Source: Methylobacterium nonmethylotrophicum | Lineage (GTDB): Bacteria > Pseudomonadota > Alphaproteobacteria > Rhizobiales > Beijerinckiaceae | Direction: 5' to 3' | DNA length: 64,000 nucleotides | Assembly (NCBI RefSeq): GCF_004745635.1 | Contig: NZ_SRLB01000015.1 | Span: 62,001-126,000, forward strand | In this document: in pieces, positions 1 to 9,344 of the stretch | Layout of the letters: each line of letters starts with the position of its first letter | Numbering within the stretch: position 1 is the first letter of the stretch | Program-made: the position numbers and the translations under genes | Notes under the pieces: model-generated | Databases searched by the model: none | The model's input: only the letters and a program-made list of their open reading frames with translations | Told to the model about the DNA's origin: nothing

Positions 1-729
1 TTCCTGTGCGTGCTGCCCTCGACGGTGCAATCCTCGATCGCCTTCACGTCGGTGGCGGGCGGCAACGTGCCGGCGGCGATCTGCGCGGCCTCGGCCTCGA
101 ACATCATCGGCATGATCGTCACCCCGCTCCTCGTCGCGGTGCTGCTCAACACGCAAGGCAGCCACCACGGCTTCGACTGGGCGGCGGTCGGCAAGATCCT
201 GGCGCAGCTGCTGCTGCCCTTCGCCGTCGGCCAGTTCCTGCAGCCGCGCCTCGGCCCCTGGCTCAACCGGCACAAGCCGCTGACCATGGTGGTCGACCGC
301 GGCTCGATCCTCCTCGTCGTCTACCTCGCCTTCAGCCACGCGGTGGTGAGCGGCCTGTGGAGCCGCACGCCGCTGCCGGCGCTCGCCACCATGCTGGTCG
401 TCGATCTGGTGCTGCTCGCCGCGGTGCTGGCGATCACCACCGCGGCGAGCCGCCTCCTCGGCTTCTCGAAGGAGGACGAGATCACCATCGTGTTCTGCGG
501 CTCGAAGAAGAGCCTGGCCTCCGGCGTGCCGATGGCCAACGTGATCTTCGCCGGCCAGGACGTCGGCGGCATCGTGCTGCCGCTGATGCTCTTCCACCAG
601 GTCCAGCTGATGGCCTGCGCCGCGCTCGCCCGCCGCTACGCCGCCCGTCCGCGGCCGGTGACGGCCGCCGAGGCGGGCCCGGCCCGGGCCGAGGTCCCGC
701 CGGCCGTCGCCAAGCTCGCGGCGCGCTGA
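1..729 (+). CDS. Bile acid:sodium symporter-like membrane protein, 5' partial
   Basis: The gene runs in from the left edge, so the start and roughly the first 90-100 residues are missing (this SBF-like family is about 330 aa and 242 codons are present). The visible part is a string of hydrophobic helices. It contains the conserved small-residue segment around SVAGGNVPAAICAASASN near its beginning and the FCGSKKSLASGVPMAN segment near residue 165, both typical of the SBF-like (YfeH/PF13593) branch. It is predicted to be an inner-membrane transporter; the substrate cannot be told from sequence. The tail is Ala/Arg-rich and soluble. The stop codon sits inside a 22-bp sequence that is exactly repeated just downstream. 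Confidence 0.85.
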   Translation, partial: FLCVLPSTVQSSIAFTSVAGGNVPAAICAASASNIIGMIVTPLLVAVLLNTQGSHHGFDWAAVGKILAQLLLPFAVGQFLQPRLGPWLNRHKPLTMVVDRGSILLVVYLAFSHAVVSGLWSRTPLPALATMLVVDLVLLAAVLAITTAASRLLGFSKEDEITIVFCGSKKSLASGVPMANVIFAGQDVGGIVLPLMLFHQVQLMACAALARRYAARPRPVTAAEAGPARAEVPPAVAKLAAR

Positions 730-754
730 GGACAAGCTCGCGGCGCGCTGAGGA
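711..754. repeat. 22-bp perfect tandem duplication over a stop codon
   Basis: Positions 711-732 and 733-754 are identical (unit begins caagctcgcg and ends ctgagga). The first copy holds the last codons and the TGA of the symporter gene; the second lies just outside it. Confidence 0.95.
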
Positions 755-859
755 CCGGAAGCCGCGGGTCGTCTTTGCGCCTGCGCGTTGACGAAGGATT
801 CACGTCGTCGCGCCATTCTCATGGGGAGCCAAGTTGCGTACCGGCTCTGTTCGAGTATA

Positions 860-898
860 CGGCCCCGCCGCGCCTCCGTCGCGACGGGGCCGCGCCTT
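860..898 (+). terminator. Probable rho-independent terminator
   Basis: An 8-bp GC stem (cggccccg at 860-867, cggggccg at 885-892) is followed by a short T-run (cctttt). It is 130 bp beyond the symporter stop and before the next gene. The rest of 755-1063 shows no convincing coding; the promoter of the following gene should lie in 900-1050. Confidence 0.55.
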
Positions 899-1063
899 TT
901 CGGCGCTGACCCGGTCGGGCTGACCCCCAGGGTGACGCAGAGGGTGTCACGTCCGTCCACTCGGCCGGACCGGATGGTGACGCTTCGCTAACCTTATCGC
1001 TTCAGCCGGCGCATACCATCCCGCCGCTAGTCTCCCGGGTGCCGTCACCCGAGGAGGCGCCCG

Positions 1064-2299
1064 ATGAGCACGTTCGTCCTGCCGCGCCGCGACCTCGCCG
1101 GCGTGCCGCTGCTGCGGGCCCTGCACGGCTTCGGCCTCGTCCTGATGACGGCGTTCATCTTCTTCGCCTGCTTCGCCTTCTCGGAGACCTCGCCCTACGA
1201 CGTGGTGGCGATCCCGACCATCGTGCTCTGGGTCCTGCTCGGCGTGCGGCTCCACCGGGGCGCGGTGCCCCTGGTGGCGGTGCTGCTCGTCTATGTCGGC
1301 GCCACGGTCGTCGCGCTGATGCCCTACCTCGACGAGGACCTGCCGGCGGCCTGGACGGTGCAGCTCTGCTATCTCGCCGTCACCGGCATCTTCTTCACGA
1401 TGTTCTTCTCCGACGCATGCGAGCGGCGCGTCGAACTGGCCCTCAAGGTCTACACCGCCAGCACGCTGTTCTGCGCGGTCCTCGGCATCGGCGGCTATCT
1501 CGGGCTGATCGGCGACGAGGACCTGTTCAGCAAGTACGGCCGGGCGTCGGGCACGTTCCAGGACCCGAACGTGTTCGGCTCGTTCCTGACCCTCGGCGCG
1601 TTCTACCTGCTGCACAACCTGCTCACCGGCCGCGCCCGCCACCCGCTCCTGTCGGGTCTCGGGCTCGGGATCCTGCTCGCCGGCGTGTTCCTGTCGTTCT
1701 CCCGCGGCTCCTGGGGCGGCACCGTGCTGATGGGCGCCCTGATGGTCGCGATGCTCTACCGCACCAGCGCCCCGTCCCTGCGTCGGCGGATCGTGCTGCT
1801 CGCCGGGCTGACGGCGGGGTTCGGGGCTCTCGCCCTGGTGGGCCTGCTCTCCGTCGGCACCGTCGGCGAGACCTTTGCCAAGCGCGCCGCGGTCACGCAG
1901 GATTACGACGAGGGCGAGACCGGCCGCTTCGGCAACCAGCTGCGCGGCATCGGCATGCTGATCGAGGACCCGCTCGGGATGGGCCCCCTGCGCTGGCGCC
2001 GCACCTTCAACCTCGAGCCGCACAATTCCTTTATCGGCGCCTTCTCCAACGGCGGCTGGATCGCCGGTGTCGCCTTCGTGTTCCTGGTGCTGATGACCAC
2101 CCGGGTGGGCTTCCGGCTGATGAGCCAGGACACGCCCTACCGGCGCCACGCCCAGATCGTGGTGCCGGCGCTCCTGATGTTCTTCCTCCAGGCGATGCAG
2201 ATCGACATGGAGAAGTGGCGCCACGTCTACATGATGCTCGGCATCGTCTGGGGTCTGGAGGCGGCGCGGGTGCGCTGGCTGGCCTCGGGCGAGGCGTGA
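1064..2299 (+). CDS. O-antigen ligase/polymerase-like membrane protein
   Basis: A 411-aa protein with about ten hydrophobic segments. A short loop near residue 213 carries SRGSWGG and a larger loop near 317 carries EPHNSFIGAFSNGGW, both features of the Wzy_C/O-antigen ligase family. Such proteins join or polymerise surface polysaccharide at the periplasmic face of the inner membrane. Whether this one is a ligase (WaaL) or a polymerase (Wzy) cannot be decided. The start ATG has a strong ribosome site (gaggagg, 1051-1057). It stands alone; no other polysaccharide genes are nearby, so its glycan is unknown. Confidence 0.8.
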   Translation: MSTFVLPRRDLAGVPLLRALHGFGLVLMTAFIFFACFAFSETSPYDVVAIPTIVLWVLLGVRLHRGAVPLVAVLLVYVGATVVALMPYLDEDLPAAWTVQLCYLAVTGIFFTMFFSDACERRVELALKVYTASTLFCAVLGIGGYLGLIGDEDLFSKYGRASGTFQDPNVFGSFLTLGAFYLLHNLLTGRARHPLLSGLGLGILLAGVFLSFSRGSWGGTVLMGALMVAMLYRTSAPSLRRRIVLLAGLTAGFGALALVGLLSVGTVGETFAKRAAVTQDYDEGETGRFGNQLRGIGMLIEDPLGMGPLRWRRTFNLEPHNSFIGAFSNGGWIAGVAFVFLVLMTTRVGFRLMSQDTPYRRHAQIVVPALLMFFLQAMQIDMEKWRHVYMMLGIVWGLEAARVRWLASGEA

Positions 2300-2747
2300 G
2301 GCGACACCGCCGCCAGCGTCCAGCCCCGGTCGGTCTCGCGCAGGCGCAGGTCCGTCCGCGGCCCCGGCTCCAGGCCGGCGAGGCGCGCGACCCTGCGGCG
2401 CACCGAGCCGTCGCCGCCGACGTATTCGGCGTAGAGGCCCGCAGCAGATGGTCGACCGGGCCCGGCACCGCCTGGCCGCGCGCCTTCTCGTAGCGGCGCA
2501 GGGTCTGCTCCGGCGTTCCGATGAGGCCGGCGAGCGCCCGCTGGCTCAGCTCCATCTCGACGCGCAGGAAACGCAGTTCGGCGCCCGTCAGCGGCGCTGG
2601 CGCGTCGATCAGGCAGCGGCCGATGGCGTCGTGCAGCCCGTGCACGTCCTCGATCGACACGGCGGTGCCGGGGCCCCTCTCCAGCAGATGAAAGCCGTTC
2701 TCGAGGTGCACGTTGTCCAGCCCGCTCTCGACGTGGTGGTAGGCCAT
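2227..2747 (-). pseudogene. XRE/HTH DNA-binding protein broken by a frameshift
   Basis: The ATG at 2747 follows a good ribosome site (gaagga). The first ~104 residues contain a helix-turn-helix (around [20 protein letters not shown]) of a small family found in Methylobacterium and relatives. After VDHLLRA near 2436 the reading frame is lost. The expected continuation (LYAEYVGGDGSVRRR, then a W-containing tail) is present in the adjacent frame, as if one base were deleted in the codons before CTC TAC. That second frame runs on to 2227, overlapping the 3' end of the opposite gene; the family would normally stop sooner. It is either a young pseudogene or a sequencing error. Its target is not known. 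Confidence 0.7.
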
Positions 2748-2950
2748 CGCACGCTCCTTCAGAACACACGGTCACGATCAGCAGCCGGCGCGGCAGGTCG
2801 AACTCCGCCTCGGCACGCACCGGCCGCCCCGATGGGGCTGGAGCCCGGGCGGAGATGGGCCTATGTGGGCGCACAAGCCCGACGAACCCCGCGCCGTTGC
2901 CCGCCGCCCGGCAGGTCGCGCGCCGACCGATCCTTTCCCTGCGAGACCCG

Positions 2951-4486
2951 ATGCCCAAGCCCGCGAAGGCCGAGAAGGCCGCCACCCTCAAGCCCCGCCT
3001 GCCGCGCGGCCTCGTCGACCGCGGGCCGGCCGAGATCGCCGCCACCAACCGGATGCTGGACAAGATCCGCGAGAGCTTCGAGCTCTACGGCTTCGAGGCG
3101 GTGGAGACCCCGTTCATCGAGTACACCGAGGCGCTCGGCAAGTTCCTGCCCGACCTCGACCGGCCGAACGAGGGCGTCTTCTCGTTCCAGGACGACGACG
3201 AGTCCTGGCTGTCGCTGCGCTACGACCTGACGGCGCCGCTCGCCCGCTACGTCGCCGAGCATTTCGACGCCCTGCCCAAGCCCTATCGCAGCTATCGCGC
3301 CGGATACGTCTTCCGCAACGAGAAGCCGGGCCCGGGGCGCTTCCGCCAGTTCATGCAGTTCGACGCCGACATCGTCGGCGCCCCGACCGTCGCGGCGGAT
3401 GCCGAGATCTGCATGATGGCCGCGGACACCCTGGAGAAGGTCGGCATCGGCCGCGGCGACTACGTGGTGAAGGTCAACAACCGCAAGGTCCTCGACGGCG
3501 TGATGGAGGCGATCGGGCTCGGCGGCGACGACCAGGCCGGCCGGCGCCTCACCGTGCTGCGGGCGATCGACAAGCTCGACCGGCTCGGGCCCGACGGCGT
3601 GCGCCTGCTGCTGGGCCCCGGCCGCAAGGATGAGAGCGGCGACTTCACCAAGGGCGCCGGCCTCGCCGACGACGCGATCGAGCGCATCCTGCGCTACGTC
3701 GCGTTCCAGGCCGCCCCCACCGACGGCGGCGACCGCCTCGCCTTCTGGGAGAGCTTCTTCGGCGGCTGGGGCGAGGTGGTCGGCTCGTCCGAGACCGGGC
3801 GCCAGGGCATCGCCGAATTGCACGCCATCATGAAGCTGTGCGAGGCGGCGGGCTACGGCCACGACCGGGTGCGGGCCGATCCATCCGTGGTGCGCGGCCT
3901 CGAATACTATACGGGCCCGGTCTTCGAGGCCGAGCTGACCTTCCCGGTGGTGAACGAGGACGGCCAGACCGTGCGCTTCGGCTCGGTGGCAGGCGGCGGG
4001 CGCTACGACGGCCTCGTCGGCCGCTTCCGCTCCGAACCGGTGCCGGCGACCGGGTTCTCGGTCGGCGTCTCGCGCCTCTTCTCCGCCCTCCAGGTCGTCG
4101 GCAGCCCGATCGTGTCGGGGCAGGCGGCGCCCGGCCCGGTGGTGGTGCTGGTGCTCGATCGCGAGGAGACCGCGGCCTACCAGGCCCTCGTCGCGGCCTT
4201 GCGCCAGGCCGGCATCCGCTCGGAGCTCTATCTCGGCGCCTCCGGCATGAAGGCCCAGATGAAGTACGCCGACCGGCGGGGCGCTCCTTGCGTCGTCATC
4301 CAGGGCAGCGACGAGCGGGAAAAGGGCGAGGTCCAGATCAAGGACCTGATCGAGGGCGCCAAGGCCGCGGACGCCATCGCCAGCAACGCCGAGTGGAAGG
4401 CCGCCCGGCCGGCCCAGTTCTCGGTGCCGGTGGGCGAGATGGTCGCGCGGGTGCGCGAGGTGCTGGGGCGGCATTACGGGGGGTGA
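2951..4486 (+). CDS. hisS: Histidine--tRNA ligase
   Basis: A 511-aa class II aminoacyl-tRNA synthetase that charges tRNA-His. Motif 2 is seen at about residues 115-140 ([20 protein letters not shown]). The HisRS signatures [13 protein letters not shown] (about 313) and GGGRYDGLV (about 348) follow, and an anticodon-binding domain fills the C-terminal ~110 residues. The start at 2951 (MPKPAKAEK) gives the expected N-terminus; an upstream in-frame ATG at 2855 adds 32 low-complexity residues and is less likely. It lies upstream of hisZ and hisG on the same strand but is separated by 390 bp of repeats, so cotranscription is uncertain. Confidence 0.96.
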   Translation: MPKPAKAEKAATLKPRLPRGLVDRGPAEIAATNRMLDKIRESFELYGFEAVETPFIEYTEALGKFLPDLDRPNEGVFSFQDDDESWLSLRYDLTAPLARYVAEHFDALPKPYRSYRAGYVFRNEKPGPGRFRQFMQFDADIVGAPTVAADAEICMMAADTLEKVGIGRGDYVVKVNNRKVLDGVMEAIGLGGDDQAGRRLTVLRAIDKLDRLGPDGVRLLLGPGRKDESGDFTKGAGLADDAIERILRYVAFQAAPTDGGDRLAFWESFFGGWGEVVGSSETGRQGIAELHAIMKLCEAAGYGHDRVRADPSVVRGLEYYTGPVFEAELTFPVVNEDGQTVRFGSVAGGGRYDGLVGRFRSEPVPATGFSVGVSRLFSALQVVGSPIVSGQAAPGPVVVLVLDREETAAYQALVAALRQAGIRSELYLGASGMKAQMKYADRRGAPCVVIQGSDEREKGEVQIKDLIEGAKAADAIASNAEWKAARPAQFSVPVGEMVARVREVLGRHYGG

Positions 4487-4536
4487 GGAATCTCGCCTCT
4501 TGATGATTCGTTTTCCGCTCCCGGATGTGCGCATCG

Positions 4537-4751
4537 CCTCTCCCCGCGGGTGGGGAGAGGCCGGCTGACCCCTTGTCGGGTCAGCAGCGAGGTGGCGCAT
4601 CGATCCCGCAGGGATCGACCCGAAGGTGAGGGGAGGTGCCGGATGTGGCTCCTCCGGAAACACCCCCTCACCCTCGCGGCGAACCTGCGGTTCGCAGCTT
4701 GCTGCATCCCCTGAACAGGGACGCAGCCCTCTCCCCGCCCGCGGGGAGAGG
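4537..4751. repeat. 215-bp mosaic of inverted repeats between hisS and hisZ
   Basis: The hisS-hisZ gap (4487-4876) holds a set of hairpins: cctctcccc/ggggagagg at 4537-4560; a tgacccc-type hairpin near 4565-4582; cgatccc/gggatcg near 4601-4617; ggtgagggg/cccctcacc at 4625-4633 and 4664-4672; and cctctccccgc/gcggggagagg at 4728-4751. The first and last hairpins share the same sequence, so the whole block could also fold end to end. It looks like the multi-copy intergenic palindromes of Rhizobiales. I see no protein gene in the gap. Confidence 0.8.
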
Positions 4752-4876
4752 AGAGATCCGCGCCTCATCTGGCTATGTGAATGAGGAGACTCCGCAGAGA
4801 GCCGCGCGCCCCACGGTCGCCAAGCCCGCCCGCGGCTGCTACAGGGCCGTCCGAGTGTCACAGGTGTTCAAGACCA

Positions 4877-6007
4877 ATGACGGGTAACGGAGCCGCGGCC
4901 CCCCGGCCGGCGGCGGCGCACGAGGCGCTCCTGGCGCTGTTCGAGGACCGGGGCTACGCGCGGGTCGAGCCGCCGGTGCTGCAGCCGGTCGAGCCCTTCC
5001 TGGAGCTGTCCGGCGAGGACATCCGCCGCCGCATCTTCATCACCCAGGACGGTGCCGGGGCGGAGCTGTGCCTGCGGCCCGAATACACGATCCCCGTCGG
5101 GCGCCATCACCGTGCCGTCGCGGACGGGCAGGCGGCCGATTACAGCTATCTCGGACCCGTCTTCCGCCTGCGGGCGGCCGAGCCCGACGAGTTCCACCAG
5201 GCCGGCATCGAGTCGATCGGCCGGACCGACGTGCCGGCGGCGGATGCCGAGATCCTCGACCTCGCCCTCGACGGGCTCGACCGCCTCGGGCGCCGCGACC
5301 AGCAGGTGCGCCTCGGCGACATGGGGCTGATCACCGCGCTCCTCGACGCGCTGAACGTCCAGCCCGCGGCCAAGCGGCGGACCCTGCGGGCGGTGGCGGC
5401 CGGCCGCTCCCTCGACGAGATCGCCACGCCGGTGCCGGTCGACGCCGCCCATGCGGGCCTGCTCTCCGCCATCCAGGGCCAGGACCCGCAAGGGGTGCGG
5501 GCCTTCGTCGAGGACGTGCTCGCCATCGCGGGCATCAGCCGGGTCGGCGGGCGCACCGCCGGCGAGATCGCCGAACGCTTCCTCGCCAAGGCGGCGGCCC
5601 ATGCCGAGGGCGGGGCCGGGCTCGGGGCCCGCGCCCGCGAGGTGCTCGACGCCTATCTCGCCCTCACGGGCGATCCGGACGCCGCGGCTCTCGCCGCCCG
5701 CGATCTCGTCCGCCGGGCCGGCCTCGACGACCCGCGGCTGGAGGCGGCCCTCGCGCTGTTCGAGGAGCGCAACGGCTTCATCGCCGCCCGCGGCCTGCCG
5801 CTCGAGCGCTTCGTCTTCACCGGCAGCTTCGCCCGCAACCTCGATTACTATACCGGCTTCATCTTCGAGGTGGCGCAGGACGCGGGCGAGAAGCCGGTGG
5901 TCGGCGGCGGGCGCTACGACGGCCTGCTCCAGCACCTCGGCAGTGCCGAGCCCCTGCCGGCGGTCGGCTGCTCCTTCTGGCTCGAACGCTTAGGGAGCGG
6001 GCGCTGA
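4877..6007 (+). CDS. hisZ: ATP phosphoribosyltransferase regulatory subunit HisZ
   Basis: A 376-aa paralogue of histidyl-tRNA synthetase that lacks the anticodon-binding domain. It retains [15 protein letters not shown] (about 63) and [15 protein letters not shown] followed by [13 protein letters not shown] (about 321-345). HisZ binds HisG and is needed for the first step of histidine synthesis and for histidine feedback. Its stop overlaps the hisG start as TGATG, so the two are translationally coupled. The ATG at 4877 gives the usual length; a further upstream in-frame start would run into the repeat block. Confidence 0.93.
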   Translation: MTGNGAAAPRPAAAHEALLALFEDRGYARVEPPVLQPVEPFLELSGEDIRRRIFITQDGAGAELCLRPEYTIPVGRHHRAVADGQAADYSYLGPVFRLRAAEPDEFHQAGIESIGRTDVPAADAEILDLALDGLDRLGRRDQQVRLGDMGLITALLDALNVQPAAKRRTLRAVAAGRSLDEIATPVPVDAAHAGLLSAIQGQDPQGVRAFVEDVLAIAGISRVGGRTAGEIAERFLAKAAAHAEGGAGLGARAREVLDAYLALTGDPDAAALAARDLVRRAGLDDPRLEAALALFEERNGFIAARGLPLERFVFTGSFARNLDYYTGFIFEVAQDAGEKPVVGGGRYDGLLQHLGSAEPLPAVGCSFWLERLGSGR

Positions 6008-6993
6008 TGACCGACACGATCACCGACGGCCCGCTGGTCCTGGCGGTGCCCTCGAAGGGCCGCCTGCAGGAGAACGCCGCCGCCTTCTTCGGCCGCGCCG
6101 GGCTGACCCTGGCCCAGACCAGCGGCGCCCGCGACTATCGCGGCCGCCTGAAAGGCGTCGAGGGCGTCGAGGTGCGCTTCCTCTCGGCCTCCGAGATCGC
6201 CGGCCAGCTCGCGAGCGGCGCGGCCCATCTCGGCATCACCGGCGAGGACCTGATCCGCGAGACCCTGCCGGACGCCGCCGGCCAGGTCGAGCTGCTGACG
6301 CCCCTCGGCTTCGGCCAGGCCACCGTGGTGGTGGCGGTGCCCCAGGCCTGGATCGACGTGCGCTCGATGAGCGACCTCGACGAGGTGGCGAGCGACATGC
6401 GGGTGCGCCACGGCAAGCGCCTGCGCATCGCCACCAAGTACGTCAACCTGACCCGCCGCTTCTTCTACGAGCACGGCGTCGCCGATTACCGCATCGTCGA
6501 GAGCCTGGGCGCGACGGAAGGGGCGCCGGCCTCGGGCAGCGCCGAGATCATCGTCGACATCACCACGACGGGTGCCACGCTCGCGGCGAACGCCCTCAAG
6601 ATCCTCGACGACGGGGTGATCCTGCGCTCGGAGGCGAACCTCGTCGCGTCGCTGGCGGCCTCCTGGGGCGAGACGCCGCGGCGCGCCGTGCAGGCGGTGC
6701 TCGGCCGCATCAGCGCCGAGGAGCGCGCCCGCACCACCCGCGAGGTCCGGGCCGGGATGCCGGCTTCCGGCGAGATCGACCTCGCGGGCCTCGCCGCCCT
6801 GCACGAGGCCGAACTGCCCTACGGCGCGCCGGAGGGGCGGGGCGAGATCGTGCTGCGCTGCCCCGCCGACGCGGTGTTCGGCCTCGCCGACGCCCTGGTG
6901 CAGGCCGGCGCCCAGGCGGTGAGCGTACGGCGGATCGACTACGCCTTCGCGGCGGAGAACCCGCTGGTCGAGCGGCTGCTCGGGCGGCTGTGA
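6007..6993 (+). CDS. hisG: ATP phosphoribosyltransferase
   Basis: Catalyses ATP + PRPP to phosphoribosyl-ATP, the first step of histidine synthesis. The N-terminus reads [18 protein letters not shown]; a [17 protein letters not shown] segment at about residues 185-200 matches the PRPP-binding signature. At 328 aa it is about 100 residues longer than the classical short HisG that partners with HisZ; the extra C-terminal part (about 235-328) is discussed under findings. The start overlaps the hisZ stop. Confidence 0.94.
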   Translation: MTDTITDGPLVLAVPSKGRLQENAAAFFGRAGLTLAQTSGARDYRGRLKGVEGVEVRFLSASEIAGQLASGAAHLGITGEDLIRETLPDAAGQVELLTPLGFGQATVVVAVPQAWIDVRSMSDLDEVASDMRVRHGKRLRIATKYVNLTRRFFYEHGVADYRIVESLGATEGAPASGSAEIIVDITTTGATLAANALKILDDGVILRSEANLVASLAASWGETPRRAVQAVLGRISAEERARTTREVRAGMPASGEIDLAGLAALHEAELPYGAPEGRGEIVLRCPADAVFGLADALVQAGAQAVSVRRIDYAFAAENPLVERLLGRL

Positions 6994-6996
6994 GGG

Positions 6997-7014
6997 CGGG
7001 GGCTCACGCCCCCG
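6997..7014. terminator. Weak hairpin between convergent hisG and tadG
   Basis: A 7-bp stem (cgggggc/gcccccg) with a tcac loop lies in the 43-bp gap between two convergent genes. No T-run follows on either strand, so its role as a terminator is a guess from position. Confidence 0.35.
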
Positions 7015-7036
7015 GCACCCTGGCCGCCCTGGCCGG

Positions 7037-8734
7037 CTATCTCGTCAGCCGGAGCTTGCCGATGCTCGCGGCGATCTGGTTGAAGGCCGCGATGAGGCTG
7101 CCGGAATCGTTGGCCTGGAAGTACTGGCTCGGCGACGAGGCGCAGGCCTTGAGCAGGTTGATGCCCTGCTGGTCGATCGGGTCCGACGAGACGCTGAACC
7201 CGATCGTGTAGATCGTGACGTTGGCCGGATTCGCCTTGGCGTTCTGGCAGCCTTGCCGCGTCAGCTCGTCGAGGGCGTTGCGCGCCTGCGTGCCGTTCGC
7301 CACGTTCTGGTAGCTCGACGGGAAGTGGATGTCCGGATGGCTGCCGTCGGCGTTGATGAAGTACCGGTTCGAGGAGAAGATCGACCGATTGTAGGACGAG
7401 CCATTGTCCAACCAGGTGTTCTCACCGTCGGTCATCAGCACGATGATCTTGCCGACCGTATTGTTGGTGTAGGCGGTCCCGTCCGCGAAGACGCTCTTCG
7501 GGGAGATCGTGCGCCATCCCCACATCAGCCCCTCATGGATGTTGGTGATGCCGGCCGCCACCATGTTGTCGATCAGCGTGGCGAGCACCGTGTTGTCCCG
7601 CGTCAGGCGCTGGAGCGGCTGGGTCGTGCAGCCGAAATTGGGTCCGTTCCTGCCCAGTTCCGCGATGACGGCGCCGCTTTTGGGATTGCGCACGGCGTTG
7701 TACTTGCAGGCGCGCGCCTCGGCGGTCGCGAAGGCGGTGGTGGAGTCCAGCTTCGGACAGGAGCCGTCCGTCGTTCCGTCGTCGTCATCGATGTAGCTGT
7801 TGATGCTGTAGCTGCCGTTCCAGTACGCATTGCCGACCACGCCGGGACCGCCCTCATCCGGCGCAAGATACGGCATGTACAGCGAGGGATTGCCGGTCGT
7901 CGCCATGTCGGTGACGTTCTGCGGGTAGGGCAGCGACTCGAAGCAGCCGGCCCATTTCCAGCTCGGCACGGCGGCCTGGAGCTTCGCGAAGACGTCGAAC
8001 CGGCTGGTGAACCCGGCCGCCGCCATTCCGGAAAAATTGCCCCACTGATGGGGAGACTTTCCCTGCGTATCGACCCAATCCGCGTAACGGTACGTGTTCG
8101 GATCGACCGCCACCGAGGCCGAGAACGGGACGATCGCGATCTTCGTGCCGGCCGAGAAGTTCGGGTTGGTGAGCACGTAGCTGACGAACTTCTTGGCGGC
8201 ACTCTTGAGGGCGGCGAGCTTGGTGACGCCGTCGTTGCCGGCGCTGTTCATCGAGCCGGTGTTGTCGAGGACGAGCGCGATCTCGAACGCCTTCGGGACC
8301 GGCGTGGCGCACTGCGCCTGCGCACCGGGGTTGAGCGAGCGCGTGCCGGTGATCGCGCCGAAGAACGCCGTGGAGACCTTGTGGGTCTTCAGCAGGATCT
8401 GGCGCGGGTTGCCGCCGATCGTCAGGGGATCGACCACGAGGCCGGCGGCGCCCATCTGGCCGGTCATGGCCGACACCGCGAGCGCGTTGAGCTCGGCGGT
8501 CGTCGCGGTCAGAGGCGTCTGGCACAGGAGGAGCGCGGTCGCGTCGGTCGCCGCCTGCAGCTTGGTCTCGAGCCGCGTCGCCAGGCCGTAATCGAGGGCC
8601 GCGCCGGACATCATCAGCATCGGCAGGACCAGGAAGGCGAACAGGATCGTGACGTTGCCGCCGCGATGACCCTGAAGCCGGGCGAAGGCGCGCGGGCGCC
8701 GCTGCGGGGCCGGGGCGTCAGGGCGTCGAGCCAT
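7037..8734 (-). CDS. TadG-like pilus assembly protein with von Willebrand A domain
   Basis: A 565-aa protein with one N-terminal membrane helix (about 27-47, after a basic segment), as in TadE/TadG pseudopilin-like proteins. It has a large extracytoplasmic vWA domain: the metal site DNTGSMN is at about 156-162 and MTDGENTW at about 432. Proteins of this type accompany Flp/tad pili. The start ATG overlaps the end of the upstream TadE gene by 17 bp, so the three genes (9338-10078, 8718-9344, this one) form one operon. No Flp pilin, prepilin peptidase or secretin genes are in view. Confidence 0.85.
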   Translation of the reverse strand: MARRPDAPAPQRRPRAFARLQGHRGGNVTILFAFLVLPMLMMSGAALDYGLATRLETKLQAATDATALLLCQTPLTATTAELNALAVSAMTGQMGAAGLVVDPLTIGGNPRQILLKTHKVSTAFFGAITGTRSLNPGAQAQCATPVPKAFEIALVLDNTGSMNSAGNDGVTKLAALKSAAKKFVSYVLTNPNFSAGTKIAIVPFSASVAVDPNTYRYADWVDTQGKSPHQWGNFSGMAAAGFTSRFDVFAKLQAAVPSWKWAGCFESLPYPQNVTDMATTGNPSLYMPYLAPDEGGPGVVGNAYWNGSYSINSYIDDDDGTTDGSCPKLDSTTAFATAEARACKYNAVRNPKSGAVIAELGRNGPNFGCTTQPLQRLTRDNTVLATLIDNMVAAGITNIHEGLMWGWRTISPKSVFADGTAYTNNTVGKIIVLMTDGENTWLDNGSSYNRSIFSSNRYFINADGSHPDIHFPSSYQNVANGTQARNALDELTRQGCQNAKANPANVTIYTIGFSVSSDPIDQQGINLLKACASSPSQYFQANDSGSLIAAFNQIAASIGKLRLTR

Positions 8735-9344
8735 CGCAGGCCTTCTGGTTCGTGCCGGGCAGGACGACCTCGGTGAAGGTGTTGGTGCCGTAGGTCTGGC
8801 CGCCCCGGATCGGCCACGGGACGCTCGCCGACAGCGTGATCTGGTCGCTGACGCCGTTGACGAACTTGACCAGGGTCCCGCCGAGCATCGGCGTGTAGCT
8901 GCCGCTGACCTCGACCAGGACGTAGCGCATGCCCTGGGTGCGGTAGCCGTCCGGCACGGTCAGGCCGGTGGCCGGGCCGACCGCCCGGGCGGTGGCGCCC
9001 GCGGACGCCGCCGCCGAGCAGACCTGCGGCACGAGGTTGAGCCGGGTCAGGTCGACCCCCATCATGCTCACCGCGATCGTCACGCCCGAGGCGTCGAACG
9101 GGCGCATCACCTGCGGGGCGATGGCGAAGATGTCGGTCATCAGCGCGGCGGCGACCGGGTTCTGGGCGTCCCCCTGGGAGGCGAGGTCGGCGACGGTCCG
9201 GGCGAGGAGGGTGATCTTGCGCCACGCGTCGGTGGCGCGGGACAGCTCCAGCATGCCGGCGAGCAGCATCAGCAGGACGGGCAGCAGCATGGCGAATTCG
9301 AGCGCGGCGGTGCCGCGCCGGTCGCGGAGAAGGGGGGTCAGCAC
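8718..9344 (-). CDS. TadE-family pilus assembly protein
   Basis: A 208-aa protein with the TadE-like N-terminus: a short basic stretch, RRGTAALEFAMLLPVLLML with its conserved Glu at the head of a single membrane helix, then a soluble periplasmic domain. I start it at GTG 9344, which overlaps the stop of the upstream TadE gene as GTGCTGA. CTG at 9341 is the alternative. It sits in the middle of the tadE-tadE-tadG operon. Confidence 0.8.
   Translation of the reverse strand: MLTPLLRDRRGTAALEFAMLLPVLLMLLAGMLELSRATDAWRKITLLARTVADLASQGDAQNPVAAALMTDIFAIAPQVMRPFDASGVTIAVSMMGVDLTRLNLVPQVCSAAASAGATARAVGPATGLTVPDGYRTQGMRYVLVEVSGSYTPMLGGTLVKFVNGVSDQITLSASVPWPIRGGQTYGTNTFTEVVLPGTNQKACDGSTP

Noticed and set aside
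947-2224. Long minus-strand frame opposite the O-antigen-ligase-like gene
   Set aside because: The translation is His/Glu/Gln-rich, as expected for antisense of a GC-rich membrane-protein gene.
4537-4751. Possible CRISPR array between hisS and hisZ
   Set aside because: The hairpins differ in sequence and spacing; there are no regular spacers or cas genes.
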